Part shown: positions 24,317 through 33,060 of the stretch, piece after piece | Layout: the number at the start of each line of letters is the position of its first letter | Numbering within the stretch: position 1 is the stretch's first letter | Origin: Paludibacteraceae bacterium | GTDB lineage: Bacteria > Bacteroidota > Bacteroidia > Bacteroidales > Paludibacteraceae | Assembly (NCBI GenBank): GCA_017553575.1 | Contig: JAFZKQ010000098.1 | Location: 1 to 39,889 of the forward strand | Length of the DNA stretch: 39,889 bases | Direction of reading: 5' to 3' | Notes under the pieces: generated by a model | Seen by the model: only the letters and a program-made list of their open reading frames with translations | What the model was told of the DNA's origin: nothing | Database searches by the model: none | Position numbers and translations under genes: made by a program

Positions 24317-24595
24317 CTATCTCAGGAATACGTATAGTAGGGCTATTTGTGCCAAAAGAATCAGCGGTATTCCATAGGTGAATTTCTTATGGAGTGTCTT
24401 GTGCCTGAAAAACAGCATTCCGGCGATGGCTCCGAACGTGCCACCCACGGCGGCAAGCAGGAGCAGTCTCTTTTCTGGAATTCTCCTCGCCGACTTCCCC
24501 GATTTGGCTAAGTGCTTGTCCCATCCATACACACAGAAGGTCAGGAGCGTTATGCCCAGAAAATAACCGATAATCAATTTTGTTGTTGTCTCCAT
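24317..24595 (-). CDS. DUF1294 membrane protein
   Basis: A 92-residue protein with three hydrophobic helices and the DUF1294 signature: CVYGWDKHLAKSGKSARRIP, then EKRLLLLAAVGGTFGAIAGM and FFRHKTLHKKF. The family is widespread and of unknown function; some members are fused to cold-shock domains, but this one is not. It starts three bases after the stop of the DUF3078 gene, indicating one transcript. Confidence 0.92.
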   Translation of the reverse strand: METTTKLIIGYFLGITLLTFCVYGWDKHLAKSGKSARRIPEKRLLLLAAVGGTFGAIAGMLFFRHKTLHKKFTYGIPLILLAQIALLYVFLR

Positions 24596-24598
24596 CGC

Positions 24599-26251
24599 TT
24601 AAAACTCGTAATTGAATCCAAGGCTCAGCTGTTCCTGGATACCTGTCTCTATGGATTTCTTGTTGTCCGTCCTCAACTTGAAGGATATTCTCGAACTGAG
24701 GAAACGGTTGATGATGAAGTTGCCGACGAACTCAATTTCTGCCTCGATGTAGTCGTGTGGATAGGAGCAGAATAGTTGTGCCTTGGCGTTGAAGTTGATC
24801 TCTCTTGAGAATTTCCAATAGAGCTCGCTGTGGGTCATGTATCCGAAGTGGTTGGCCACCTTTCCCTCCTTGATTCCCTCCGAAAGAGGGTCGACCCGGT
24901 CGTCAATAATGAAGATCAGACGGTAGGCGAGGGGAGAAAGTTGGATGAATGTCTTCTTGTTGTAGCGGTAGTCGGCTCCCAGTCCGAACGTGAGGGTGGA
25001 AGGCGACAGCAAAGCGGTGGCCACGTCGTTGGAGTTGATACCGTCGTAGCTGGTAAACAGCGACGTTTTGAATTGTCCTGACAGACAGTAGTATAGCTTG
25101 TTGATGCCCGTGGCATAACCTAGACGGCTGAGAAGGTCGAACTCGTCGTTGTTGACGCGGAAGGCTCGGATGGTGTCTTGGCTGGTGTTGTAGAAACCGA
25201 CTTCGACGTTGAGACTGTTGTCCCAAGTCAGGATGTCGTTTTGGTTGTAGTTCTTTTTATAAGCCAAGACAGAGAGCAGTGTCGAGTTTGGCGTACCTCC
25301 CTTATACCAGTTGTTTACGTAGTATTGAGAGAAGTGGACGGTGAGTTTCTTGTAGGAGTCCCAAGGCCCCTTCTTTTTGGGTTTTAACAATTTGCTCAAT
25401 TGATCGAAGGCAGGCTCGCTCTTGTGTTTCTCCACATCCTTGATGTAGATGCTACGGTTGGCGTTGATTATATCGCTTGACTTGTCGTCGTATTCCTTTA
25501 AGCAGTAAAACTCGATCAAGTCAGGATCGTAAGCGGCAATGCTATAGATCAGGCTGTTGTGTAGCCGTTCTTTCATTTTGGCCTCTTCGTATTTCTTCTC
25601 GAATTTGGTTTTCGGGAAGAGCGGCTCCTTTTTCTGATAGTAGCTGACATCCTCTACCGAGAGGGAGGGGGATAAGTCCTCTCTCTTTATGTGGGTAAAT
25701 GCGATAGGAAGGAAGTCGGGCAACCCCTGTTTGTTTATTTGTGCAAAGGTTATGGAATCGGCCAACCCTTTTGTTTTATCGATCTCTGTCTCGATGATGT
25801 ACGTGAAGCGGTCGCTCCGTTCTCTCTGTTGACGTTGCTTTTTCAGACGTTCGATTTTTTCCCTCAATAGGGTCTCCTCGTTCCTGAGCCGTACGATCTC
25901 CTTGTCAACTTGGAGGATGTCTTCGTTGATGTTTCTTGTCCTGATGGGTGCAGACTCTTTGAGGGTCATGTTGATGAGTTGCTTGTCACGCTCCTCGTTG
26001 ATGAATAGGTCTGTCCGGTAAGCGAGGGAGTCGAGAGCGGACTCTTTCCCGAAATCTCTATAATCTTGAATGTATTTCCTCATCAAGACGGTTTGGATAC
26101 TGTCGTGTGTCTCCTTGCTCAAGTGCGGTGTTGCGTTGGTGAGACGGGTGAGGAACCAATTGGGGTCAATCTCATCTTGCGCCTCCATCGTGACGAATGG
26201 AAGCAGCATAAGGACTATGATGGAAAATATATGATTATGACTTGTTTTCAT
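24599..26251 (-). CDS. DUF3078 domain outer-membrane protein
   Basis: A 550-residue protein with a signal peptide (FSIIVLMLLPFVTMEAQ). Residues 25-165 are charged and helical (EIVRLRNEETLLREKIERLK), likely a coiled coil. The C-terminal half is a beta-barrel carrying the DUF3078 pattern: YYVNNWYKGGTPNSTLLSVL, then NDILTWDNSLNVEVGFYNT and FDLLSRLGYATG. It finishes with YPHDYIEAEIEFVGNF, ISFKLRTDN and ends LGFNYEF with a terminal Phe. The family is restricted to Bacteroidetes and unassigned. The -7 box lies so close to the ATG that the message may be leaderless. It is followed by DUF1294 at a three-base gap. Confidence 0.85.
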   Translation of the reverse strand: MKTSHNHIFSIIVLMLLPFVTMEAQDEIDPNWFLTRLTNATPHLSKETHDSIQTVLMRKYIQDYRDFGKESALDSLAYRTDLFINEERDKQLINMTLKESAPIRTRNINEDILQVDKEIVRLRNEETLLREKIERLKKQRQQRERSDRFTYIIETEIDKTKGLADSITFAQINKQGLPDFLPIAFTHIKREDLSPSLSVEDVSYYQKKEPLFPKTKFEKKYEEAKMKERLHNSLIYSIAAYDPDLIEFYCLKEYDDKSSDIINANRSIYIKDVEKHKSEPAFDQLSKLLKPKKKGPWDSYKKLTVHFSQYYVNNWYKGGTPNSTLLSVLAYKKNYNQNDILTWDNSLNVEVGFYNTSQDTIRAFRVNNDEFDLLSRLGYATGINKLYYCLSGQFKTSLFTSYDGINSNDVATALLSPSTLTFGLGADYRYNKKTFIQLSPLAYRLIFIIDDRVDPLSEGIKEGKVANHFGYMTHSELYWKFSREINFNAKAQLFCSYPHDYIEAEIEFVGNFIINRFLSSRISFKLRTDNKKSIETGIQEQLSLGFNYEF

Positions 26252-26256
26252 TATTG

Positions 26257-26287
26257 CAAATATAATTCAAAAATGCCGTAGCCGAAA
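26257..26287 (-). promoter_or_regulatory. Promoter of the DUF3078-DUF1294 operon
   Basis: TATATTTG (26264-26257) on the minus strand, with TTTC (26287-26284) 19 bases upstream, is one mismatch from the full consensus. Its 3' end is only five bases before the ATG at 26251. Confidence 0.5.
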
Positions 26288-26369
26288 GGGGAATTTCTCT
26301 TTTTTGAGGAGCCTCCCTTGTTCGGACTTCTTGTTGATTGATTTCGTGCTTCTCTTTGCGGGTGACTGC

Positions 26370-28370
26370 CTACTCCTTGTTGTATCGTTTGATGATGTTG
26401 TAGGCTGAGTATATGCCCAGTTCGCCAGCCTTGCTTAAATCGATTATGCCCAATCGGCTCTCCCCGATAAGGATGTGAGTCAATCCTCGGTTGAAGTAGG
26501 CTTCTGCGAAATCCTTGTCCAATTCGATGGCTTTCGTGTAGTTGGCCATGGCATTTCGATAGTCTTTCTGCTCGGCCAGCAGGTTTCCCTTGTTGTACCA
26601 ACCGAAAGGAAGTTTGGGAGCTAACGTCGTCACTTGGTCATAATCGCTCAGCATCAAACCGTATTCCAATTGTGTTCCGATGAGTGATTCCTCTTCCTCT
26701 TTGGGCGTCCTGATTTCGTCTTGGAGGGAGGATTCGTACTCCATCTTTTTGTGTCGGATGTTGGCCCGGTTGAAGTAGGCGATCCAAGAGTCGGGGTTGA
26801 GGCTGATGGCCTGACCGTAATCTTCTATGGCACTTTGATAGTCTTGTATCATTTCGAAATCCAAGGCACGGCTGAGGTAAAGGAGGAAGTCGCCCTGTTC
26901 CCCGCTGTTTTTTGTCTTGTATTCGATGGCATTGAAATGTTTCTCAATCTCTTCTTTGCCCAATTGCGAATCGTGGTTGCCAATCATTATTTTTTGCGGC
27001 AATTTGTGTTTCGCGTTTATTTCGGCAATCTCTTGGACGAAGTAGTTTGTCTTCTTCATCTCGTTGTCCTTGATGTAGTAGGAGAGATGGAAGAGCGGTT
27101 CGATGTCTATGTGGAAGTTGATGTTTTGCACCTTGCCTCTGGTTTCGCTTTTGAACGCGATTCGTCGTTCCTCTTCCTCTTTGTCCGCAATGACGAGCCG
27201 ATTGAATTTTTTTATGCTTTTGTCGGATTTCTCCCTTGTCTTTTTCTCTTTCTTGTCGTCTGTTTTCTGGGCGTTGTTTCTTCGGTCCCGTTCCATCAGC
27301 ATGGCTTGATTGAAGTCGAGTTGGGCACCCTTCTTGTCTCCTTTCTTCTCCTTGGCTTCCGCACGGCTATAGTAGAGCGGGTAGAAGTCGGGATACTCTT
27401 TCAGGACCTTGTTGATGTCGGCTATGGCGCGGTTGCATTCGCCCAAGTCGATCTCGATGAGTGCGCGGTTGTAGAGGGCGATGTAGTCGTTCGGGTCAAA
27501 GTCGATAACTTGGTCGAAGTCCTCCAAAGCCCGGTTCTTGTCGCCTATCTCGTTGCGGAGCAGTCCACGGTTGTAGTAGGCCATCACATTGTTGGGGTCG
27601 AGTTGGATGACGTTGTCGTAGTCGCTCAGCGAACCCTTCAGGTCGTTCAGGTGGTAGCGGATGAGACCGCGGTTGATGTAATAGCCGGCCCGGTCGGGTT
27701 TCATGCGGATGGCTTCGTTGTAATCCTCTAAGGCTGATTGATATTCCTCTTTTGTGTATCGCACGATACCTCTGGCGGCGTAGCTCTCCGAACGGTATTT
27801 GTCCAACGAGATGGCTTTCTCGAAATCGGCCAAGGATGCGGCGGTGTCTTTGTTTGCGAGAAGGGCCTGTCCACGATTCAAGTAGGCATCCACATATTTG
27901 GAGTGTTTCTCGATGGCGGCCGTCAGTTCGGCGATGGCCTCTTCGTATTTCTCCTCTTGCAAGTAGGATATACCTTTGTAGAGTAGAAGCCTTCGATTGC
28001 TAGGCTCGAATCCTAATCCTTTGTTGAAATCTTCGATGGCTTCGGCATATTTCTTTTGGTTGATGCGGGCAATACCCCTACATTCGTAAGCGTTGATCAT
28101 GAATGGGTTACGTTCCAATGCGAGGGAGCAGTCCTCTTCCGAGCCTTGATAGTCCTCCAAGTTGATTTTTGCGACGGCACGGAGAAAATAGGGTTCCGCC
28201 AAATGAGGTTTTACACGAATTACTTGGTTGAAATATTGAATGGAGAGGACATAGTCTTCGAAGTAGAGGGCATTCTGTCCAATGGTCAGAATCCTGTTCG
28301 TGTTGAGTTGAGAATAACTATTTCCGATGGTCGAAAGAGTCAGAAATAAGATAATTGCCAATCGCCTCAT
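26370..28370 (-). CDS. TPR-repeat periplasmic protein
   Basis: A 666-residue protein with a signal peptide (MRRLAIILFLTLSTIGNSYS). About nine TPRs occupy residues 25-345, with typical 34-residue units such as AYYNRGLLRNEIGDKNRALE and ALYNRALIEIDLGECNRAI. A highly charged linker rich in Lys and Glu follows (about 355-385), then a non-TPR domain (about 400-470, including VQNINFHIDIEPLFHLSYYI). A second TPR set runs from about 490 to the end. It is likely a scaffold for envelope complexes. No partner is evident; the DUF3078 gene downstream is a candidate but has its own promoter. Confidence 0.9.
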   Translation of the reverse strand: MRRLAIILFLTLSTIGNSYSQLNTNRILTIGQNALYFEDYVLSIQYFNQVIRVKPHLAEPYFLRAVAKINLEDYQGSEEDCSLALERNPFMINAYECRGIARINQKKYAEAIEDFNKGLGFEPSNRRLLLYKGISYLQEEKYEEAIAELTAAIEKHSKYVDAYLNRGQALLANKDTAASLADFEKAISLDKYRSESYAARGIVRYTKEEYQSALEDYNEAIRMKPDRAGYYINRGLIRYHLNDLKGSLSDYDNVIQLDPNNVMAYYNRGLLRNEIGDKNRALEDFDQVIDFDPNDYIALYNRALIEIDLGECNRAIADINKVLKEYPDFYPLYYSRAEAKEKKGDKKGAQLDFNQAMLMERDRRNNAQKTDDKKEKKTREKSDKSIKKFNRLVIADKEEEERRIAFKSETRGKVQNINFHIDIEPLFHLSYYIKDNEMKKTNYFVQEIAEINAKHKLPQKIMIGNHDSQLGKEEIEKHFNAIEYKTKNSGEQGDFLLYLSRALDFEMIQDYQSAIEDYGQAISLNPDSWIAYFNRANIRHKKMEYESSLQDEIRTPKEEEESLIGTQLEYGLMLSDYDQVTTLAPKLPFGWYNKGNLLAEQKDYRNAMANYTKAIELDKDFAEAYFNRGLTHILIGESRLGIIDLSKAGELGIYSAYNIIKRYNKE

Positions 28371-28770
28371 GGTCGTTTGTTGTAATGTTGAGAAGAAACT
28401 TCTGTTGTTTTATGGATCGGGTGTGAATCCATATTCAAATAACGATGCAAAATAAATGAAATTATGTGTTGGGTGGATAGATTTAGACATTATTAAGAAG
28501 GTTTTATTCTTTTTTAATTCGGTGGAGCCATGCTTTTTGATAAGCTGGCTGAAATCTATTTTGAAATTATTGTCAAGTCTTTTATTGAAATTAATGTGCA
28601 CATGGCGAAAATTGTCTTTGTCGGCAAGAAAACGTGCGAATTTATTCTCCCTCCAATTTGCAAAATTCGCTTATCTAGTTGGTTGCAAAGAGATGGTCAA
28701 TAATAAATGATTTCCGAAAAATAACTATCTTTGTTTACACATGTGTTAATTGAAGAATTGCGAATATTCT
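28371..28770. other. Divergent intergenic region with -7 box and hairpin
   Basis: TATCTTTG at 28726-28733 is an exact -7 box 37 bases before the ATG at 28771. A perfect eight-pair inverted repeat GCGAATTT/AAATTCGC spans 28636-28670 with a 19-base loop. Overlapping short frames on both strands (28410-28601 minus, 28456-28710 plus) have no domain and are probably not genes. Confidence 0.5.
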
Positions 28771-29916
28771 ATGATTACTGTATTTGGCAAAAGTTTTATG
28801 GTGAATGAGGTCGTCTCTTCTACTTCGACGGCATCGGTTGCAAAATCAGAACATAAGGCGTTGAAGGATTATATCGTGGGTAGCATAAGCACGCTGGCTG
28901 TCGAACTGCAATCTGGAGAAATTGTGCAGAAAGATGATTTGAAAGACTACACTCAAGTGAAGGAGTTCTTCTGCCTGTATGCCTCGGTACGCATCAAGGG
29001 GAATGATTATTACGAGTTTACTGATGCTGGTTATGGCAACCTTGATTATCAGTATCTTTCGCCTGGCTATATCGAAGTCTATAAGCTGGATACGGCGGAG
29101 TTTGAGGATGTGGCATCCAAATCTGTTTCAGGAAGAAAAACACTTGTCTCTAAGAAGTATATTGAAAAGATTTCAATTCACAAATTCTATCTTGATAAAA
29201 AACAATTGGATGCGAAGAATAAGAATCGGTGGATTGATCAGGAAAAGGCCTTTACGGGGAAGGTGGAGAATTGGTTGGAACTTGATCCTAATGATGTTGA
29301 CGACGAGGTACTTGCTCTAATGGAGAAATATTATGTCATTAGGAAGATAGAGAAGACAGCCTTGCTGAAGACTAGTATCAAGGGGCCTATCTCTTTTAAT
29401 TGTTGTGATGGATCAAAGAAAGAGCATTCGATGCAATCTGTTGGATATGGAGATCGACCTGGCTATGTTTTCGGAAGAACGATGGATGAGTTAGTCCCCG
29501 TTCATTACGATTATGTTACATATGATCAATACCAAGGTTGGTATCGCTATTATGTTTATACGGATGTCTTGCCTTTGGAAAATGAACTGATGGTCAAAGT
29601 CCATGCTGAGTGTGATAGGTTGTCGTTTGTAGAAGGCAATGGTTCGAGTAAATCTGTTGTGGAAAAATACGACCGTCCTGGTCTGAATGCTGATTTTTGG
29701 GTGTTCTTCCCGATACCGGAGTCTATCTTCGAAGAACTTTTCGACTATGCAGTGATGAACAATCGTGAAGTGATAGACCCCGAAGACCCTCAGTGGGAGA
29801 AAGTGGCAGCTTCCATCTCGGATGAATGTAGGTTGATTGTGAGAAACTTCCTTGGACGAAGGATCTTTTCGGGTGGAGAAATAAACGGAGGAGAAACGAT
29901 AGTGGTTGAAGGATAA
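28771..29916 (+). CDS. Unknown cytoplasmic protein
   Basis: A 381-residue protein. A TTG at 28750 is in frame, but the ATG at 28771 fits the -7 box at 28726-28733 with a leader of about 30 bases. No signal peptide, membrane segment or known motif is seen. The composition is acidic and rich in Tyr and Asp (ADFWVFFPIPESIFEELFDY, EVIDPEDPQWEKVAASISDE). A Cys-pair (FNCCDGSKKEH) and the aromatic stretch HYDYVTYDQYQGWYRYYVYT stand out. The Ser/Thr-rich N terminus (EVVSSTSTASVAKSEHKALK) is followed by the folded part. It is alone, not part of an operon. I cannot assign a family, so it is recorded as hypothetical with a clean long frame and promoter. Confidence 0.75.
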   Translation: MITVFGKSFMVNEVVSSTSTASVAKSEHKALKDYIVGSISTLAVELQSGEIVQKDDLKDYTQVKEFFCLYASVRIKGNDYYEFTDAGYGNLDYQYLSPGYIEVYKLDTAEFEDVASKSVSGRKTLVSKKYIEKISIHKFYLDKKQLDAKNKNRWIDQEKAFTGKVENWLELDPNDVDDEVLALMEKYYVIRKIEKTALLKTSIKGPISFNCCDGSKKEHSMQSVGYGDRPGYVFGRTMDELVPVHYDYVTYDQYQGWYRYYVYTDVLPLENELMVKVHAECDRLSFVEGNGSSKSVVEKYDRPGLNADFWVFFPIPESIFEELFDYAVMNNREVIDPEDPQWEKVAASISDECRLIVRNFLGRRIFSGGEINGGETIVVEG

Positions 29917-30162
29917 TGAAAATCATAGCCTAGTAGTTTCCCTTTGTTTGAAAACCGTAATGAATGAAATGCCAGGGTGGACTATGAACGTGATTGATAT
30001 ATGAGGGTTGGGTGCTTAGGGAACTTTAGAAGAGGGTTGCTAGGATTATAACTGCCTTTCCTTAAAATGGAAAATCGTAAATAGTTAAATACTAGGTGTT
30101 TGTTGATGCCTTGTTCGGAAAATGAAATTTCCGTGGGTCCGGGCAACAAAAAATCTTGCGGA
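29917..30162. other. Intergenic stretch with no supported feature
   Basis: No ORF, RNA gene or terminator was recognised between the unknown protein and the thioredoxin promoter. A weak inverted repeat (GGAAA-ATGA-AATTTCC) near 30117-30132 is the only structure noted. Confidence 0.5.
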
Positions 30163-30194
30163 TTTGATTTATAGAACCTTATTTTATATCTTTG
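30163..30194 (+). promoter_or_regulatory. Promoter of the thioredoxin gene
   Basis: TTTG (30163-30166), 20 bases, then TATCTTTG (30187-30194) matches the full Bacteroidetes consensus. It predicts a start near 30199 and a leader of about 60 bases to the ATG at 30259. Confidence 0.75.
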
Positions 30195-30258
30195 TTATGA
30201 TTTAAGGTTGCGGAGTAATGCAAATGAATCCGTTGCTTGTGTTTACGATAGATGTAAT

Positions 30259-30777
30259 ATGAAGACGATTATTAAGTATGGGTTGTGTGCTGTCATAGCA
30301 CTTTTCGTGATTGCATTGTTCTTGGATGAGAATGAACCCGTTAATAGCGATGCTCGGACGGAGGCTGCTGCAGCCAAGAGTCAGACGGAAACGAGTCAAA
30401 GTGCGAAGAAAGCCCCATCCTCTTCGTGGGGTGACGGAACGGTTCGTAAGATTAGTACGGATGAGTATATCCGCTATGTGGTGGATTATCGGAAAAATGA
30501 TGCCCCTTATAACGGCGACGGTCCTTGTGTAGTCGATTTCTATGCGATATGGTGCGGGCCTTGTAAGGCGCTCTCTCCTCGCTTGGAAAAGTTGGCAAAG
30601 GAGTATAAGGGGAAGGTTCAATTCTATAAGGTGGATGTGGATGATAGCGGTGCGTTGGCTATGGCTTATGGCATTCGTTCTATCCCGACTTTGATGTTCT
30701 TTAAGAATGGTAAGCAAAAGGTCTATATGGGTGCACCCTACAACTTGGAAGAGTTGGTGGAAGACCTTGCCCAATAA
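30259..30777 (+). CDS. Membrane-anchored thioredoxin-family protein
   Basis: A 172-residue protein with an N-terminal hydrophobic anchor (MKTIIKYGLCAVIALFVIAL), a Ser/Ala/Lys-rich linker (residues 25-55) and a thioredoxin domain. The active site W98-C99-G-P-C102 lies in VVDFYAIWCGPCKALSPRLE. The cis-proline segment GIRSIPTLMFFKNG and the YKVDVDD strand are typical. Because the anchor precedes the domain, it is probably exposed to the periplasm, acting in thiol reduction or disulfide exchange of envelope proteins. The frame extends upstream to 30208, but that would cover the transcript leader, and the ATG at 30259 starts the anchor directly. It is a single gene with its own promoter and a weak terminator. 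Confidence 0.92.
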   Translation: MKTIIKYGLCAVIALFVIALFLDENEPVNSDARTEAAAAKSQTETSQSAKKAPSSSWGDGTVRKISTDEYIRYVVDYRKNDAPYNGDGPCVVDFYAIWCGPCKALSPRLEKLAKEYKGKVQFYKVDVDDSGALAMAYGIRSIPTLMFFKNGKQKVYMGAPYNLEELVEDLAQ

Positions 30778-30783
30778 TAGGAT

Positions 30784-30800
30784 GGCTCTCTTGCAGAGCC
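30784..30800 (+). terminator. Probable terminator after the thioredoxin gene
   Basis: GGCTCT-CTTGC-AGAGCC forms a perfect six-pair hairpin seven bases after the stop. The following sequence is only moderately T-rich. A second hairpin TTGCCTT/AAGGCAA lies at 30856-30875. Confidence 0.5.
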
Positions 30801-30888
30801 TCCTCTTTAGTTAGATTTTCGCTCTCCTTGGGCGAAAAAGAATTTCTTAATTGAATTGCCTTGGAAATAAGGCAACGGAGTTGATTGG

Positions 30889-30918
30889 TTTCAAAACTTA
30901 ATTCGACTTTGTACTTTG
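30889..30918 (+). promoter_or_regulatory. Weak promoter candidate before the pectinesterase gene
   Basis: TTTC (30889-30892), 18 bases, then GTACTTTG (30911-30918), is one mismatch from each consensus element and slightly short in spacing. It is about 56 bases before the ATG. Confidence 0.25.
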
Positions 30919-30974
30919 AACCTCTGTGATATGAAATCGCCTTGTAGATGAGTAATTACTAAAACGAAACTGGA

Positions 30975-32888
30975 ATGAATAGTAGAATCTTTTTTATGAC
31001 ATTGGCCTTCTCTTTTTCGTTGATGGCCGCAAATGCTGTTACCAAGCGGAATTTCAATTTCGTCGTGGGTGTGGATGGTGACTTTAAGGCGGCCAAGGCT
31101 GCGGCAGAGGCGTCCCGTAATGGACGTTTTTATATCTTTTTCCCAGACGGTGAGTATGATATAGGTGGGCAGACAGGGGATGCCAACCAACGGACGACTT
31201 TCTCGGCCTCAGAGGTCTCTTTTATTGGACAAAGTATGGAGCGTGTCGTGTTATACAACCGTTCTTCCTCCGAGGGTATCAGTACGACGGCTACGCTCGA
31301 TCTTCAGAAGAGTGCCTCGTATACTTATATGCAGGACATCACATTCCAAAATAGGGCCTATTCCGACCCCAATGCCTCCGCAAACCGTTATGTGGTGATC
31401 CGGGATCAGGCGGATAAGAATATTTACAAGAATGTCAAGATGTTGAGTACCCAAGACACCTATTATACGCCTTCGGGTGAACGTCGTTCCTATCTGGAGA
31501 ATTGCGAGATTCACGGAACGGTGGATTTCATCTGCGGAGGAGGTGATTTGTATTTCAATCAATGCTTGTTGGTTTTGGAGAATCGTTCCAACAATTGCTT
31601 GACGGCTCCTGCCACGAAAAGTACGTGGGGCTATGTCTTCCAAAATTGCGTCATTGATGGCCACTCTGTCAATAACGGCTCTTTCCGTTTGGGACGTTCT
31701 TGGAGCAACCAGCCTCGTGCGGTCTATCTGAATACGAAGATGCGGGTGACGCCTAGGGCCGAGGGCTGGGGCGACCCGATGAATACGGTTCCTGCTCTTT
31801 TTGCGGAGTTCAATTCGATGGACGGTAATGGTAATCCGTTGAACTTGAGTCAGAGAAAGAGTTATTATTCTTGTTCGAAAGATGGCTCCACGGCCTACTT
31901 TAACCCTGTCCTCTCCTATGAGGAGGCTTCTCGTTATTCGCTTGAGAATGTGATGGGTGGCAAGGATGGCTGGCGCCCTGACCAAGCGACGAAACAGATG
32001 GCGGCTCCTGCGGTTTCGGTGAATGGCTATAAACTCTCTTGGCCGGATATGGAGGATGCCCTTTGTTATGTGGTCTTTAAGGATGGTGTCTATGAAGCCA
32101 ATGTGACGACCCCTTATTATGAGATTCCTTCGCAGACTCCGCAAAGTGCCTCTTATACGGTCCGTGCGGCGAATGAGTATGGTGGCCTAGGTGCCTCTTC
32201 TGCGGCGGTCAATCCAGGTGAATCTTCTCACGAGGAGACGGGCGACCGATTCCTTTTCTATTATGGCAACGGTGAAGTCTTCTCAGCGAACGGAACAGAG
32301 TTCAACAATCGTTGGGCTTGCTCGGAGGTGGATGCGGAAGGCTATGGTTGGGCGATCACGGGAAGGGATGATAAGAGCGTTTTGTATGGAAACGACATCC
32401 TCGTGGACGGAACCATGCGTACGACGTTCAAAAACTCCAATGGTGCGCAAAATGTATTCTATTTGCCTGATAATGTGAAGCCTGTCAAGATTGCTTTCGT
32501 GGGTTATACGAATGATGCCTCGGAAGTGGGTTATTTGACGGAGGTTAATGGCGACCCGTTGTCGTTGCCGTTCATGACCAATACGGGGTCGAACGACTTT
32601 GCCCGTAATCCATCGGTCGTGACCTATACTTTCCAAGAGGATGTCTGTGGCAGTTTCACCTTCACCTTCAGTAGCAAACAGGTTTGTTTTGTCATCCTTT
32701 TGGAGACGGAGCCGACGCTTTGTTCTACCGTTTCAACGGAGGATGTTGAGGCAAATCCTATCGAGGAAGGGGCGGACGCTTATTATGATTTGTCCGGACG
32801 TAGGGTGCAACAACCTCAAGCAGGGCACTTCTATATCTATCGAAGAAAAGCCTCCTTTGCGAAGGAGGGTGTCGATTGCGGACGGTGA
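30975..32888 (+). CDS. Pectinesterase (CE8) with C-terminal extension
   Basis: A 637-residue secreted enzyme predicted to remove methyl esters from homogalacturonan. The signal peptide (SRIFFMTLAFSFSLMAANA) is followed by a CE8 beta-helix domain (about 25-340). Key motifs are STQDTYYTPSGERR with D161, GTVDFICGGGDLY with D184, and LGRSW with R241; these match the QDT, VDFI and LGRPW blocks, so the two catalytic Asp and the Arg are intact. A fibronectin-like domain (about 350-410, SWPDMEDALCYVVFKDG) and a further beta domain follow. The C terminus YDLSGRRVQQPQAGHFYIYR is like the short sorting-tail variant seen in Bacteroidetes, then continues with about 14 residues. No pectate lyase or transport pair is adjacent. 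The surface location is inferred. Confidence 0.93.
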   Translation: MNSRIFFMTLAFSFSLMAANAVTKRNFNFVVGVDGDFKAAKAAAEASRNGRFYIFFPDGEYDIGGQTGDANQRTTFSASEVSFIGQSMERVVLYNRSSSEGISTTATLDLQKSASYTYMQDITFQNRAYSDPNASANRYVVIRDQADKNIYKNVKMLSTQDTYYTPSGERRSYLENCEIHGTVDFICGGGDLYFNQCLLVLENRSNNCLTAPATKSTWGYVFQNCVIDGHSVNNGSFRLGRSWSNQPRAVYLNTKMRVTPRAEGWGDPMNTVPALFAEFNSMDGNGNPLNLSQRKSYYSCSKDGSTAYFNPVLSYEEASRYSLENVMGGKDGWRPDQATKQMAAPAVSVNGYKLSWPDMEDALCYVVFKDGVYEANVTTPYYEIPSQTPQSASYTVRAANEYGGLGASSAAVNPGESSHEETGDRFLFYYGNGEVFSANGTEFNNRWACSEVDAEGYGWAITGRDDKSVLYGNDILVDGTMRTTFKNSNGAQNVFYLPDNVKPVKIAFVGYTNDASEVGYLTEVNGDPLSLPFMTNTGSNDFARNPSVVTYTFQEDVCGSFTFTFSSKQVCFVILLETEPTLCSTVSTEDVEANPIEEGADAYYDLSGRRVQQPQAGHFYIYRRKASFAKEGVDCGR

Positions 32889-32982
32889 TTGTTTCGAAAG
32901 ATTCTTTTTAAGTGATTGAATAAGATAGGGAAGGGGTAGACTACTGTTGAGGAGGCTACTTCTTCCTTCTTTTTGTAGGCAA

Positions 32983-33016
32983 AATTCCCCAAATCGGGAA
33001 TTCTTGTCTATCTTTG
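32983..33016 (+). promoter_or_regulatory. pbpC promoter with operator-like inverted repeat
   Basis: TATCTTTG at 33009-33016 is an exact -7 box. A perfect seven-pair inverted repeat AATTCCC-CAAATC-GGGAATT (32983-33002) takes the place where the -33 TTTG should be. The start codon is 45 bases downstream. Confidence 0.55.
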
Positions 33017-33060
33017 TGAGGTAGACTTCTAAACTCAAATCCCGAATAGATGTTATTGCG

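Noticed and set aside
26721-27731. 336-codon frame on the plus strand opposite the TPR gene
   Set aside because: It is an antisense shadow of the TPR codon pattern; it has no signal, motif or promoter, and the minus-strand TPR protein is certain.
28410-28710. Overlapping short frames on both strands in the 28371-28770 gap
   Set aside because: The two frames overlap, have no signal peptide or family, and sit in an AT-rich intergenic region; more likely chance.
31251-32144. 297-codon frame opposite the pectinesterase
   Set aside because: Antisense shadow; Arg/Ile-rich without domain or start context.
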